Source: Mesobacillus boroniphilus
GTDB taxonomy: Bacteria > Bacillota > Bacilli > Bacillales > Cytobacillaceae
Direction of reading: 5' to 3'
Assembly (NCBI RefSeq): GCF_018424685.1
Contig: NZ_QTKX01000001.1
Coordinates: 2,480,001-2,544,000, forward strand
DNA: 64,000 nucleotides
A model generated the notes under the pieces. That model made no database searches. It was not told the origin of the DNA and saw nothing but the letters and a program-made list of their open reading frames with translations. How positions within the stretch are numbered: position 1 is the stretch's first letter; each line of letters begins with the position of its first letter. Of this stretch, positions 27,077 through 34,867 are shown piece after piece. The translations under genes and the position numbers were made by a program.

Positions 27077-28035
27077 CACTTTCTACCTCCCAGCTTTTTG
27101 ATCAATTCGTTGTATTCAGCTTCTGTAATGGTTCCTTCCACCAACATTGCGCGGAGCTTTGATTTTTTGATTTCATTGTCGTTTGGTGCATCACTTTTTA
27201 CCGGCTTTGCTTTCTTTTTCTTCATGATGAAAATCAATAGTACTGCTGCAAATAAGGTCAAACTGCCAACGACTGCAATGACTAGCCACAGAGGCATTTT
27301 TTCATCATTCTGTTTTACAGTGCCGGCCTTTTTCGCATCTCCAGCCATATCTTCCATGATTTCCGCGGTGGTCCTTGTTTCTGCACGCTTGTATTCCAGC
27401 GAGATGTTCTTCGCATCACCAGGCTTCATCCCCTGGCTTTGATATAGGAACATGTTCATGTTGTAGGAGTTTTTCTGGTGCTGCTCTGAAGCAGGCTCCA
27501 GTTTGAAGCTTTCTGTATTAAGCGGCTCAACAAAAATCAAGTTCAATAATCCGATTTCAGCGAAGTTTTTAAAATCGTAGTTCAACTTCTTGGTGCCGTC
27601 TTTTTCCTTGATGCTGTCGGTATAGTACTCAATCACAAACTTGTAGATCTCCTGCGGCTGGATTTCCTCGCTCGTTTCCCAGGAAATTGTTCCGCTTTCC
27701 TTATCAAATTCATATTGAATTTCATTCATTTCAGTCAGATCGCGGGAATAATCAGCGACAAAACCAATCCTGAAATTCTTCTCATCCATTGGCAGCGGAA
27801 TGACTACCTGGCCTCTTTGCGCTTCTTCGGCATTGTTCTTTAAGGCCCCATGATAGCCGACCAAGAGAGGCGGATTCTTTTTCTTATCTTTCGGGTGGTA
27901 CGAATATTCCGGCATCACCTGGATCGTTAGCTCCTCCATATTCAGGACATTGGATTTTGTTTCAGCACTACCCTTACCGGGCAGCTGGAATACGAATAAT
28001 AAAATAATGGCCAATATTAACTTCATAACTTTCAT
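27076..28035 (-). CDS. Ccm-operon membrane protein of unknown function with SHOCT-like tail
   Basis: 319 residues, first gene of the ccm-nrf operon. It has a signal peptide (cleavage near GKGSA), an external beta-rich domain of about 220 residues, and one membrane helix (about 248-270, LWLVIAVVGSLTLFAAVLLI). A KKKKAK stop-transfer segment follows, then a cytosolic SHOCT-like motif (KLRAMLVEGTITEAEYNELI). I do not recognise the external domain. Operon position suggests a partner of cytochrome c assembly. AAAGGAG is 8 nt upstream of the ATG. Confidence 0.8.
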   Translation of the reverse strand: MKVMKLILAIILLFVFQLPGKGSAETKSNVLNMEELTIQVMPEYSYHPKDKKKNPPLLVGYHGALKNNAEEAQRGQVVIPLPMDEKNFRIGFVADYSRDLTEMNEIQYEFDKESGTISWETSEEIQPQEIYKFVIEYYTDSIKEKDGTKKLNYDFKNFAEIGLLNLIFVEPLNTESFKLEPASEQHQKNSYNMNMFLYQSQGMKPGDAKNISLEYKRAETRTTAEIMEDMAGDAKKAGTVKQNDEKMPLWLVIAVVGSLTLFAAVLLIFIMKKKKAKPVKSDAPNDNEIKKSKLRAMLVEGTITEAEYNELIKKLGGRK

Positions 28036-28066
28036 TCGATGAACTCCTTTCTATATGTGACAAATT

Positions 28067-28082
28067 CGTGAATGTTTTCACA
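28067..28082. promoter_or_regulatory. second FNR/CRP-like palindrome before the ccm operon
   Basis: GTGAATGTTTTCAC fits GTGA-N6-TCAC exactly. It lies 32-47 bp upstream of the first start codon, downstream of the predicted transcription start, so it could repress or serve a second promoter. Confidence 0.45.
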
Positions 28083-28174
28083 AGACAACTTGAATTGAAA
28101 AAACATTTTATATTCTCTAAGGGTTTTTCAAAATGAAATTTAATTTTTCCTCCTGACCTTTTTTGGTCTACCTT

Positions 28175-28219
28175 ATTTAAACCATTTCTAAAAGCCCCCA
28201 TTCTGTGATATAAATCACG
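28175..28219 (-). promoter_or_regulatory. FNR-type promoter of the ccm-nrf operon
   Basis: TGTGATATAAATCACG (28204-28219) fits the FNR consensus TGTGA-N6-TCACA with one mismatch. Its centre is about 43 bp upstream of the start predicted from the -10 box TTAAAT (minus strand, 28175-28180). That is close to the class II activator position. It would turn the operon on without oxygen. Confidence 0.6.
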
Positions 28220-28276
28220 GAATTTTCGTCAGTTTTATCCGATTTGTGAACGGGGGGTATTTGTTGATAAATAAGT

Positions 28277-28409
28277 CTGTTGATTTTCGTTCCAGGCGCT
28301 TCGCTTTCCACGGGTGGCCCGGGGAGCCTCCTCGTCGTTTCAATCCTTCGCGGTCTCCCCTGCCCCATGCTCCCGTAAGAGTCTTCGCGCCTTCCACTAC
28401 AATCAACAG
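28277..28409. mobile_element. MITE-like element with imperfect terminal inverted repeats
   Basis: A 133-bp GC-rich insert in an AT-rich gap. Its ends match as inverted repeats: CTGTTGATT at 28277 and AATCAACAG ending at 28409, continuing into GGCGC on both sides. The core (CGCTTTCCACGGG, GGAGCCTCCTCG, TGCTCCCGTAAGAGTCTTCG) resembles a repeat I remember from many Bacillus intergenic regions. No coding capacity. Confidence 0.65.
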
Positions 28410-28445
28410 GAGGTAAAAACACTATTGAGCTTTTTCCAAACCAAT

Positions 28446-28477
28446 AAAAAAACCTCACTTCCCTAATGGAAGTGAGG
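28446..28477 (-). terminator. terminator of the small hydrophilic gene
   Basis: Perfect 10-bp stem CCTCACTTCC/GGAAGTGAGG with a 5-nt loop and T7 on the minus strand. Confidence 0.9.
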
Positions 28478-28488
28478 GTGTTACAAAT

Positions 28489-28668
28489 TTATGAAGATTG
28501 CTCTGGTTCAGGATGGAATTTTGATTTTACCGGCTGCCCACCACTCTGTTCATATTTTTTCTTTGCTTCTTTTACCGGATCATGATCCATTCCAAGCTCA
28601 AGATCCTGGTTATTGGTGCCGTTCCTTGTTTTTTGTTCAGGATTATTCTGCTTTGAGCGCTTCTTCAA
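28489..28668 (-). CDS. small hydrophilic protein, unrecognised
   Basis: 59 residues with almost no hydrophobic positions: basic start MKKRSKQNNPEQKTRNGTNN, then acidic and Gln/Pro-rich. The composition is like small acid-soluble or other spore proteins, but I do not recognise a family. A TTG start at 28668 is favoured by AGGAGGGG 9 nt upstream. A strong terminator follows. It lies 19 nt after the DUF2524 gene and may share its transcript. Confidence 0.6.
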   Translation of the reverse strand: MKKRSKQNNPEQKTRNGTNNQDLELGMDHDPVKEAKKKYEQSGGQPVKSKFHPEPEQSS

Positions 28669-28687
28669 GATGTTTTTCCCCTCCTGT

Positions 28688-28951
28688 TTAGTGATCAAGC
28701 AAAATCATATTGTTCTGGACTTGCTGGAGCTGAAGTCTCATCCGGTGCAGCTGTTCGCGCTGCTGGGAATTTGCACTGAATGCGAGCTTGGCCAAATCAT
28801 TGTATGCGTCCTCAATTGCCTGCAGTGCATTGGTAAAATCGCCGTCATTAAAATGTTGCTGTGTGGCGGCATTCTTGTATTGATCCTGGGCAAGATTGAT
28901 TGCATCCTCACATTGCTGAAGTAACTGGTCAACCGATTGACGTGTTGCCAA
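28688..28951 (-). CDS. ytzC: DUF2524 family protein, YtzC-like
   Basis: 87 residues, fully helical-looking, starting MATRQSVDQLLQQCEDAINL and ending QLQQVQNNMILLDH. It matches my memory of DUF2524/YtzC, found next to ytqA in B. subtilis. The TTG at 28951 has AAAGGAGGGG 6 nt upstream; longer frames upstream have no such site. Function unknown. Confidence 0.65.
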   Translation of the reverse strand: MATRQSVDQLLQQCEDAINLAQDQYKNAATQQHFNDGDFTNALQAIEDAYNDLAKLAFSANSQQREQLHRMRLQLQQVQNNMILLDH

Positions 28952-29164
28952 TAATAGCCCCTCCTTTACATGATGCTGAAGCAAAGTCTGCTTCTTCTTT
29001 ATTTTGTTCACAATACATTTTCCTATCACGATTTTGACAATGTTTAATGATGCCAATTATGTTGGTACACTTTGTAATCTTTTTGCAATTGGATTCACGT
29101 TCTCTAAATGGTACAATTTTTATTATTCATTTCTTTGACAGACAGGTTATAGGAGGTTTCTGGC

Positions 29165-30139
29165 ATGATTCAGACCAACCCTTTTCATTACGCAACAGAC
29201 GATAAAAGATACCATACTTGGAATTACCATCTGCGCAGCCATTTTGGTCATAAGGTTTTCAAAGTGGCGCTTGATGGAGGATTCGATTGCCCAAATCGCG
29301 ATGGCACAGTAGCGCACGGAGGCTGCACATTTTGCAGTGCTGCTGGTTCAGGTGATTTCGCAGGTGATAGAGTAGAGGATCTCGGCACACAGTTCACAAA
29401 GATCAAAGAAAAAATGCATACTAAATGGAAAGATGGCAAGTACATGGCCTATTTCCAGGCTTTCACCAATACACACGCCCCAGTCGAGGTGCTGCGAGAG
29501 AAGTACGAAACCGTATTGAACGAAGATGGGGTCGTCGGGCTTTCAATTGCTACGAGACCGGATTGCCTGCCTGATGATGTCGTGGAATATTTGGCTGAGC
29601 TGAACGAGCGAACGTATTTATGGGTAGAACTTGGACTTCAGACGGTCCATGAAAAAACAGCCAATTTAATCAACCGGGCCCATGATTATGAAACGTACAA
29701 AGAAGGTGTGGACAAGCTCCGAAAGCATGGCATCAGGGTTTGCTCCCATATCATTAACGGACTGCCGATGGAAACTCCTGAAATGATGATGGAAACGGCA
29801 GGTGAAGTCGCGAAACTTGATGTTCAAGGTATCAAGATCCATCTTCTTCATCTGTTGAAGGGCACTCCGATGGTCAAGCAGTATGAAAAAGGGCTGCTTG
29901 AATTCCTTAGCTTTGAGGACTATGTAAAATTGGTCTGTGATCAGCTGGAAATCCTGCCCCCTGAAATGATCATCCACCGAATTACCGGGGATGGACCGAT
30001 CGAGCTGATGGTCGGGCCAATGTGGAGCGTCAATAAATGGGAAGTACTGAACTCGATTGATAAAGAATTGAAGCGTCGAAACAGCTGGCAGGGGAAATTT
30101 TATACTGGAAACAAAGCGGTGATTGAAAATGAAGCTTGA
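29165..30139 (+). CDS. ytqA: radical SAM protein YtqA
   Basis: 324 residues of the YtqA/YhcC radical SAM family. The cluster motif is in FDCPNRDGTVAHGGCTFCS, where GGCTFC carries two ligands and DCPNRDG the first. LWVELGLQTVHEKTANLINR and SHIINGLPMETPEMM are further family blocks. The specific reaction is not established; tRNA modification has been suggested for relatives. An AGGAGG site lies upstream. It overlaps ytqB by 11 nt. Confidence 0.9.
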   Translation: MIQTNPFHYATDDKRYHTWNYHLRSHFGHKVFKVALDGGFDCPNRDGTVAHGGCTFCSAAGSGDFAGDRVEDLGTQFTKIKEKMHTKWKDGKYMAYFQAFTNTHAPVEVLREKYETVLNEDGVVGLSIATRPDCLPDDVVEYLAELNERTYLWVELGLQTVHEKTANLINRAHDYETYKEGVDKLRKHGIRVCSHIINGLPMETPEMMMETAGEVAKLDVQGIKIHLLHLLKGTPMVKQYEKGLLEFLSFEDYVKLVCDQLEILPPEMIIHRITGDGPIELMVGPMWSVNKWEVLNSIDKELKRRNSWQGKFYTGNKAVIENEA

Positions 30140-30701
30140 ACGAATCCTTCCATTTGCCAGGAACCTTCTTGAATTAGCTGTGAAGCCCGGGGATATCGCT
30201 GTCGATGCGACAGTCGGCAACGGGCATGATACATTATTTTTAGCCAACCTGGTCGGCCCTTCCGGCAGGATTTACGGCTTTGATATCCAGGATGAAGCGC
30301 TCATGGCGTGCAAAACGAAGCTTCGCGAACATGATTTGCAGGATCAGGTAACATTGTTCCATACCGGGCATGAAAACATCACAGAGTGCATACCGCCGCT
30401 GCACTTCGGAAAAGTCACAGGTGCCATCTTCAACCTTGGATATCTCCCCGGCGGCGATAAAAACATCGTAACCGTCCCTGAGACAACCATCCAGGCCATC
30501 GACCAGCTGCTAGAAATCATGGCCCCAGAAGGCATCATAGTAATTGTGATCTACCACGGACATCCCGAAGGCAAGGTAGAACGGGAGTATTTATTGCGAT
30601 ATGTAAAATCACTGGAACAAAACATAGCACATGTATTAGAGTATAAATTCCTGAACCAGAAAAACAACCCGCCATTTATTATTGCGATTGAGAAGAGATA
30701 A
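30129..30701 (+). CDS. ytqB: class I SAM-dependent methyltransferase YtqB
   Basis: 190 residues with a Rossmann methyltransferase fold: motif I VDATVGNGHDTLFLA (about 27-41), motif II IYGFDIQDEAL, and FNLGYLPGGDKN as the post-II/IV region. This is the rRNA methylase/YtqB family; the B. subtilis structure binds SAM, and the substrate is unsettled. ATG at 30129 lies inside the ytqA end with a GGTGAT site. Confidence 0.88.
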   Translation: MKLERILPFARNLLELAVKPGDIAVDATVGNGHDTLFLANLVGPSGRIYGFDIQDEALMACKTKLREHDLQDQVTLFHTGHENITECIPPLHFGKVTGAIFNLGYLPGGDKNIVTVPETTIQAIDQLLEIMAPEGIIVIVIYHGHPEGKVEREYLLRYVKSLEQNIAHVLEYKFLNQKNNPPFIIAIEKR

Positions 30702-30704
30702 GAG

Positions 30705-30732
30705 AGCTTCCCATTAGTGGGAGCTTTTTTTA
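30705..30732 (+). terminator. ytqAB terminator
   Basis: Hairpin of AGCTTCCCA with TGGGAGCT followed by T7, just after the ytqB stop. Confidence 0.85.
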
Positions 30733-30920
30733 TGATGGGAGTGTAAAATGGCTTTTTTAGTTCAAAGCAGCTGGGCCTGTATGATTGAAGGATAGCACTA
30801 TAAAAAATTTGAACCGAATTATCGCCATTTATGTGACGATAAACCACGCAACCTTGCTTTTATGGGAACATGATGAGCACTCTTCCCCACTCATTATTTT
30901 TAGTAAAGATTTTAACAGGC

Positions 30921-30955
30921 AAAAAAACAGCCAGGGTATCAAAGTCCCCTGGCTG
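30921..30955 (-). terminator. ytpAB terminator
   Basis: CAGCCAGGG pairs with CCCTGGCTG, with T7 on the minus strand, directly after ytpB. Confidence 0.9.
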
Positions 30956-30960
30956 CATTC

Positions 30961-32055
30961 CTATTTTATAAACGCCCTCACCACTCCAGAAGGAATCCAT
31001 TTCTGCAATGACCGATACGCTCGTCCATTGATATAAAAGAAGTAGCTGACAGGGCCGGCTGTCTTGATCATTTCTCTCGCAAGCTTCCTGATTCTTTCCT
31101 GGCGCCTTACTTTTTCATCGGATAGGTAAACACCGAGAAGGCCGCGGTTGATTAGTTTATGAAATTTTTGATGCGGAAGCTTGGCCGTATGATGGTCAGC
31201 ATGTTGTACAAAATGTCGCAAGCGGTCAAATAAAGCTTCTTCATTTTCATAATAAAAACAGAAGTTCAAATCGCCGCCTTGGCGGTCTTCTTCCTGGTCG
31301 ATGAAGTAATCGAGCAGGATATGGAGCCCTTGTATGTAAGGAAAATACCCGTTACGGATGCTATCTGCGTATTCTGGCTTGAAGTCATCACGCAGCCCGT
31401 AGGATACGAGGCAAAAGATTCCGAGCGTTGAGCCGGTGCACGCTGAGAATTCATACCACTCCATGTCCGGAATGTTATCACGATGGCCATCGAACCATAT
31501 TTGCAGTCTCGGTACACGATCTTTGACCTCAACATGCTTGTGTATTTGCAAATCGCAATAATAATCGCATAGCTCGCTCAGGTGCTTCTTGATATCCTGA
31601 TAATGATCAAGCTCGGCAAGAATCTCCCGGCAAACGGTCACTAACTCAATTAGATAACCGCCATCACTCTGGTCCTCCCGCTCCCGGTAATAATTTTTCA
31701 GCTGGTTGTCCAGATTGAGAGCGTCCGCCATTGATTCATGCAATGCAGCAAAATCAGCCGGGTCAAGGGACGTACTTCGATCACAAAGATTATCCAGGTA
31801 ATCACTGATTGTCTGATAAGCCACTATGAAGCGGATCGCTTTCTTATAATTCTTTTTCGCGGTCAGACTCAAAATTGAGCCTCCTTCGCAATGAAAGGTT
31901 TTATGCTCGATACTGGCGAGAGCCTGTTTCCTTAATTCAGGGTTCGGGATTTCCTCTGCCCTGCTCTTCCAGTATGCCAGTTCCCTGTGTACTTGAGGCA
32001 GAACTTGTTTGTATACACGGTACATTAAACTGATTGGCATTGATGGAATCAACAT
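30961..32055 (-). CDS. ytpB: tetraprenyl-beta-curcumene synthase YtpB
   Basis: 364 residues, DUF2600 family. YtpB of B. subtilis cyclises all-trans tetraprenyl diphosphate to tetraprenyl-beta-curcumene, the first step to the spore-associated C35 terpenes. DYLDNLCDRSTS (about 90-101) and YFIDQEEDRQGGDLNF (about 255) are candidate diphosphate/Mg-binding acidic motifs. ATG 32055 has GAAGGTG 5 nt upstream. It follows ytpA in one operon. Confidence 0.88.
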   Translation of the reverse strand: MLIPSMPISLMYRVYKQVLPQVHRELAYWKSRAEEIPNPELRKQALASIEHKTFHCEGGSILSLTAKKNYKKAIRFIVAYQTISDYLDNLCDRSTSLDPADFAALHESMADALNLDNQLKNYYREREDQSDGGYLIELVTVCREILAELDHYQDIKKHLSELCDYYCDLQIHKHVEVKDRVPRLQIWFDGHRDNIPDMEWYEFSACTGSTLGIFCLVSYGLRDDFKPEYADSIRNGYFPYIQGLHILLDYFIDQEEDRQGGDLNFCFYYENEEALFDRLRHFVQHADHHTAKLPHQKFHKLINRGLLGVYLSDEKVRRQERIRKLAREMIKTAGPVSYFFYINGRAYRSLQKWIPSGVVRAFIK

Positions 32056-32091
32056 GTATACACCTTCACCCTTTCCATGTAAAAACAAAAT

Positions 32092-32895
32092 CTAATAAAC
32101 ATATCCAATTGCCTTCAGCTGGCTGATGACAAAATCATGTGCATAGTCAAAAATCTCTTCGCGTTCAGGCTCGTTGAACACTTCATGATAGCACTTCGGC
32201 CATTCTTTATATCTTTTTTCCGACAGCGGAGCATTGTTGAACCAGTCCTTGACAGAACGTTTATCCACAATCCTATCATCCCCGCCCTGCAATAGGAGCG
32301 TCGGAACATCCTGCACTTTGCCCATGTTTTCAAAAGCCTGCTCCATTGCTGAGATAAGTTCACGGTACCAGCGGATGGATACCTTGGTAATATAGAGTGC
32401 GTCATTTGCATCCACAGCCCTAACGTCCTCATTCCTTGTTGCCATTTCAACCGTCAGGCCTGACGACATACGCATGGTAGGAACCAGTACATTCAAGCCG
32501 TGCGAAAGCATATCCAGCATTTTCGAAGGATAATTGATCAAACCAAGACATGGCGAAGACAGAATAAGTCCGGCAATTTCGACACGTTCCTCCTGCAGCA
32601 TGCGGATGGCTACAAGTCCCCCCATGCTATGGCCGAGCAAAAATACCGGCAGGTCAAATTCATAAGCTGCCTCTACCCACTCTTTCACTTCCAAAATATA
32701 CTCATCAAATGAATCTATATGGCCACGGTTTGCCCTCGTTGTCATGCCCTGTCCAGGCAAATCACCCATTATGACATGAAATCCGGATGTGCGCCACGCT
32801 TCAATCAGCCACCCGTATCGCCTGTGATGCTCAAGGGCACCATGAATCATAACGATTACAGCCTTAGCATCACCGTCAGCTTCCCATTTCCACAT
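32092..32895 (-). CDS. ytpA: alpha/beta hydrolase YtpA (lysophospholipase-like)
   Basis: 267 residues. The catalytic Ser is in GHSMGG (FLLGHSMGGLVAIRML); the acid is in LLLQGGDDRIVDK and the His in WPKCYHEVFNEPER. B. subtilis YtpA is linked to the phospholipid antibiotic bacilysocin, as lysophospholipase. ATG at 32895 lies 7 nt after GGGGG. ytpB follows after 36 nt. Confidence 0.9.
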   Translation of the reverse strand: MWKWEADGDAKAVIVMIHGALEHHRRYGWLIEAWRTSGFHVIMGDLPGQGMTTRANRGHIDSFDEYILEVKEWVEAAYEFDLPVFLLGHSMGGLVAIRMLQEERVEIAGLILSSPCLGLINYPSKMLDMLSHGLNVLVPTMRMSSGLTVEMATRNEDVRAVDANDALYITKVSIRWYRELISAMEQAFENMGKVQDVPTLLLQGGDDRIVDKRSVKDWFNNAPLSEKRYKEWPKCYHEVFNEPEREEIFDYAHDFVISQLKAIGYVY

Positions 32896-32958
32896 GACCA
32901 TTCCCCCACTCAAATACTTTTTCTTTCTTTAAAAGAACTATAATATATAATTAGTGAA

Positions 32959-33300
32959 TAAGAAAAGCGTAAGCGCCTTGGTCAGCCCCGACAAGCGCTG
33001 CCCGCCTAGAACGCCACCTCATGTGGCTGGCGGGTTTGCACGTCCTGTGCCTTAGAGGGCCGACCGGTGAAGTCGTTCTTTGACTTCATTGGGCGGACCG
33101 AAACCGAAAAGTTTAGCCGACTGTCCAGAAACATAGAAACTGGAGACTCCGACAAAGAAGCGCTTTTTGCTTCTGCCGGCGGAGTTGAAGTTTCGGAGTT
33201 TCTAGGAGGCGAAACTAGACAAGCGTCTCGAGGAGTTAGGAGCCGCAGCTAGACAAGCGACTCGAGGGCTAGGCGCTGGAGCTGGACAATTCTCGAAGTT
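32959..33300 (+). repeat. dispersed element, copy B
   Basis: Starts TAAGAAAAGCGTAAGCGCC and ends AATTCTCGAAGT, as copy C does. Internal blocks are shared with copies A and C, including the GAAGTC-N7-GACTTC hairpin and the GGAGACTCCG/CGGAGTTTC region. It fills the divergent ytpA-ytoA gap. The 61-codon frame inside it is an artefact. Confidence 0.9.
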
Positions 33301-33374
33301 AATTTTATACCTTCTTATTTTAAATTAAAAACGAAAGCATTGATTTAAATCTATTTTATTTAGGAGTGTATTCT

Positions 33375-33896
33375 ATGATTTATCCTTACAAAGGCAAGAC
33401 ACCTAAAATAGCTGATTCAGCATTTATTGCTGATTATGTAACGATTACCGGGGATGTCGAGATCGGAGAAGAATCGAGCGTTTGGTTCAACACCTCCATC
33501 CGTGGTGACGTCGCTCCCACTATTATTGGAAATAAAGTGAATATACAAGATAACTCTGTCCTCCATCAAAGTCCAAATAATCCTTTGGTTCTTGAGGATG
33601 AAGTGACAGTTGGCCACCAAGTCATCCTCCACAGCTGCATCATCCGAAAAAAAGCATTGATTGGGATGGGCTCGATCATCCTTGACCAGGCTGAAATCGG
33701 CGAAGGTGCTTTCATTGGCGCTGGCAGCCTTGTCCCTCAAGGTAAAATAATCCCTCCGAACACGCTTGCATTCGGTCGGCCGGCCAAGGTCATCCGCGAG
33801 CTGAACGAAGAAGACATCCGTGACATGGAACGAATCTCAAGAGAGTATGCCGAGAAAGGTCAATACTATAAAAATCTTAAGAACAAAGACGAATGA
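33375..33896 (+). CDS. ytoA: gamma-carbonic anhydrase-like hexapeptide-repeat protein YtoA
   Basis: 173 residues with left-handed beta-helix hexapeptide repeats. His ligands of gamma-carbonic anhydrases are visible: NSVLHQSPNN, VTVGHQVILHSC (zinc site H...H-x4-H). IREL at the C-terminal helix completes the fold. Most close relatives bind metal; activity of YtoA is unproven. Start ATG 33375 with TAGGAG 8 nt upstream. Confidence 0.88.
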   Translation: MIYPYKGKTPKIADSAFIADYVTITGDVEIGEESSVWFNTSIRGDVAPTIIGNKVNIQDNSVLHQSPNNPLVLEDEVTVGHQVILHSCIIRKKALIGMGSIILDQAEIGEGAFIGAGSLVPQGKIIPPNTLAFGRPAKVIRELNEEDIRDMERISREYAEKGQYYKNLKNKDE

Positions 33897-33986
33897 TTGG
33901 TTAAACAAATTCCACATCAGTCCGATATTAATTTATATATTATACCCTGAAATTTTTGAAATATGCGGACGGGCCAGGTGATAGAT

Positions 33987-34865
33987 GTGGATATGTTATA
34001 TATATCAATTGCGGCAATTGTACCGCTGCTAGTCTTGTTTTTTCTGTTGATCCGAAAACAAAATAGCATGATCAAATCCATTTTGATGTTCATGTTTGTT
34101 TTTTCATCTGTGGCAGGTGCCTTCCTGCTCGAGAACATGCAGGCTTCCCATGTCGCAAAAGCTGTCCAGTCGGTCAAGGAATGGCTTGATGAGCCTGAGC
34201 CCCAGGCGGCACGTGCACCAGATGTAATAGAAGAATACAAACCTGAAATCATCCCAATAAAAAACCAGGTACTTCTGGATGCGCCGATCATCTGGCAGAT
34301 GCCTGAGCTCCCAAGAGGTTGCGAAGTCACGAGCCTGGCCATGCTTCTGCAGTACCAGGATATCAAAGTGGACAAGCTGACACTTGCCAGGGAAGTAAAG
34401 AAAAACCCAGCTGAATACCGTCTCAATAATGGCAAAATCTATTTTGGTGATCCAAATGAAGGTTTCGTCGGCAATATGTACACGTACACTCAACCAGGTC
34501 TGGGTGTCTACCATAAACCGATTGCTGAATTGGCCGAACAGTACCTTCCCGGTAAAATAATAGATCTGACCGGCGCAGAATTCCAGGAACTTAAAATCCA
34601 ATTATCTGATCAACGGCCAGTATGGATCATTACGAATACGGAATATAAAAGATTGGACGATAGCTTTTTCCAAACATGGTATACACCTAATGGGGAAGTC
34701 AAAGTTACAACAAAAGAGCATTCCGTTTTGATTACCGGCTATGACAAAAGCTTTATCTACTTCAACGATCCGTTAACTGGTGAGAAAAATAAAAAAGCAC
34801 CCATGAAAGACTTCGTGGAAGCCTGGGTGCAGATGGGAAGGCAAGCAGTTACCTACCTTCCCTGA
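33987..34865 (+). CDS. membrane-anchored C39-family peptidase-like protein
   Basis: About 292 residues: two N-terminal membrane helices, then an external C39-like domain. The nucleophile is in LPRGCEVTSLAMLLQYQ, and the catalytic His in TTKEHSVLITGYD with an Asp/Asn in YFNDPLTG. It resembles YvpB-like C39 peptidases that are widespread in Bacillaceae with unknown targets. The start is uncertain: GTG at 33987 is 6 nt from AGGTG; ATG 33993 and ATG 33963 are alternatives. Confidence 0.8.
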   Translation: MDMLYISIAAIVPLLVLFFLLIRKQNSMIKSILMFMFVFSSVAGAFLLENMQASHVAKAVQSVKEWLDEPEPQAARAPDVIEEYKPEIIPIKNQVLLDAPIIWQMPELPRGCEVTSLAMLLQYQDIKVDKLTLAREVKKNPAEYRLNNGKIYFGDPNEGFVGNMYTYTQPGLGVYHKPIAELAEQYLPGKIIDLTGAEFQELKIQLSDQRPVWIITNTEYKRLDDSFFQTWYTPNGEVKVTTKEHSVLITGYDKSFIYFNDPLTGEKNKKAPMKDFVEAWVQMGRQAVTYLP

Positions 34866-34867
34866 TT

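Noticed and set aside
30785..31036. 83-codon open frame after ytqB
   Set aside because: No ribosome binding site, overlaps the ytpB terminator and 3' end.
33067..33252. 61-codon frame with SFFDFIGRTE
   Set aside because: Lies inside dispersed element B; the same peptide appears in A because the DNA is repeated.
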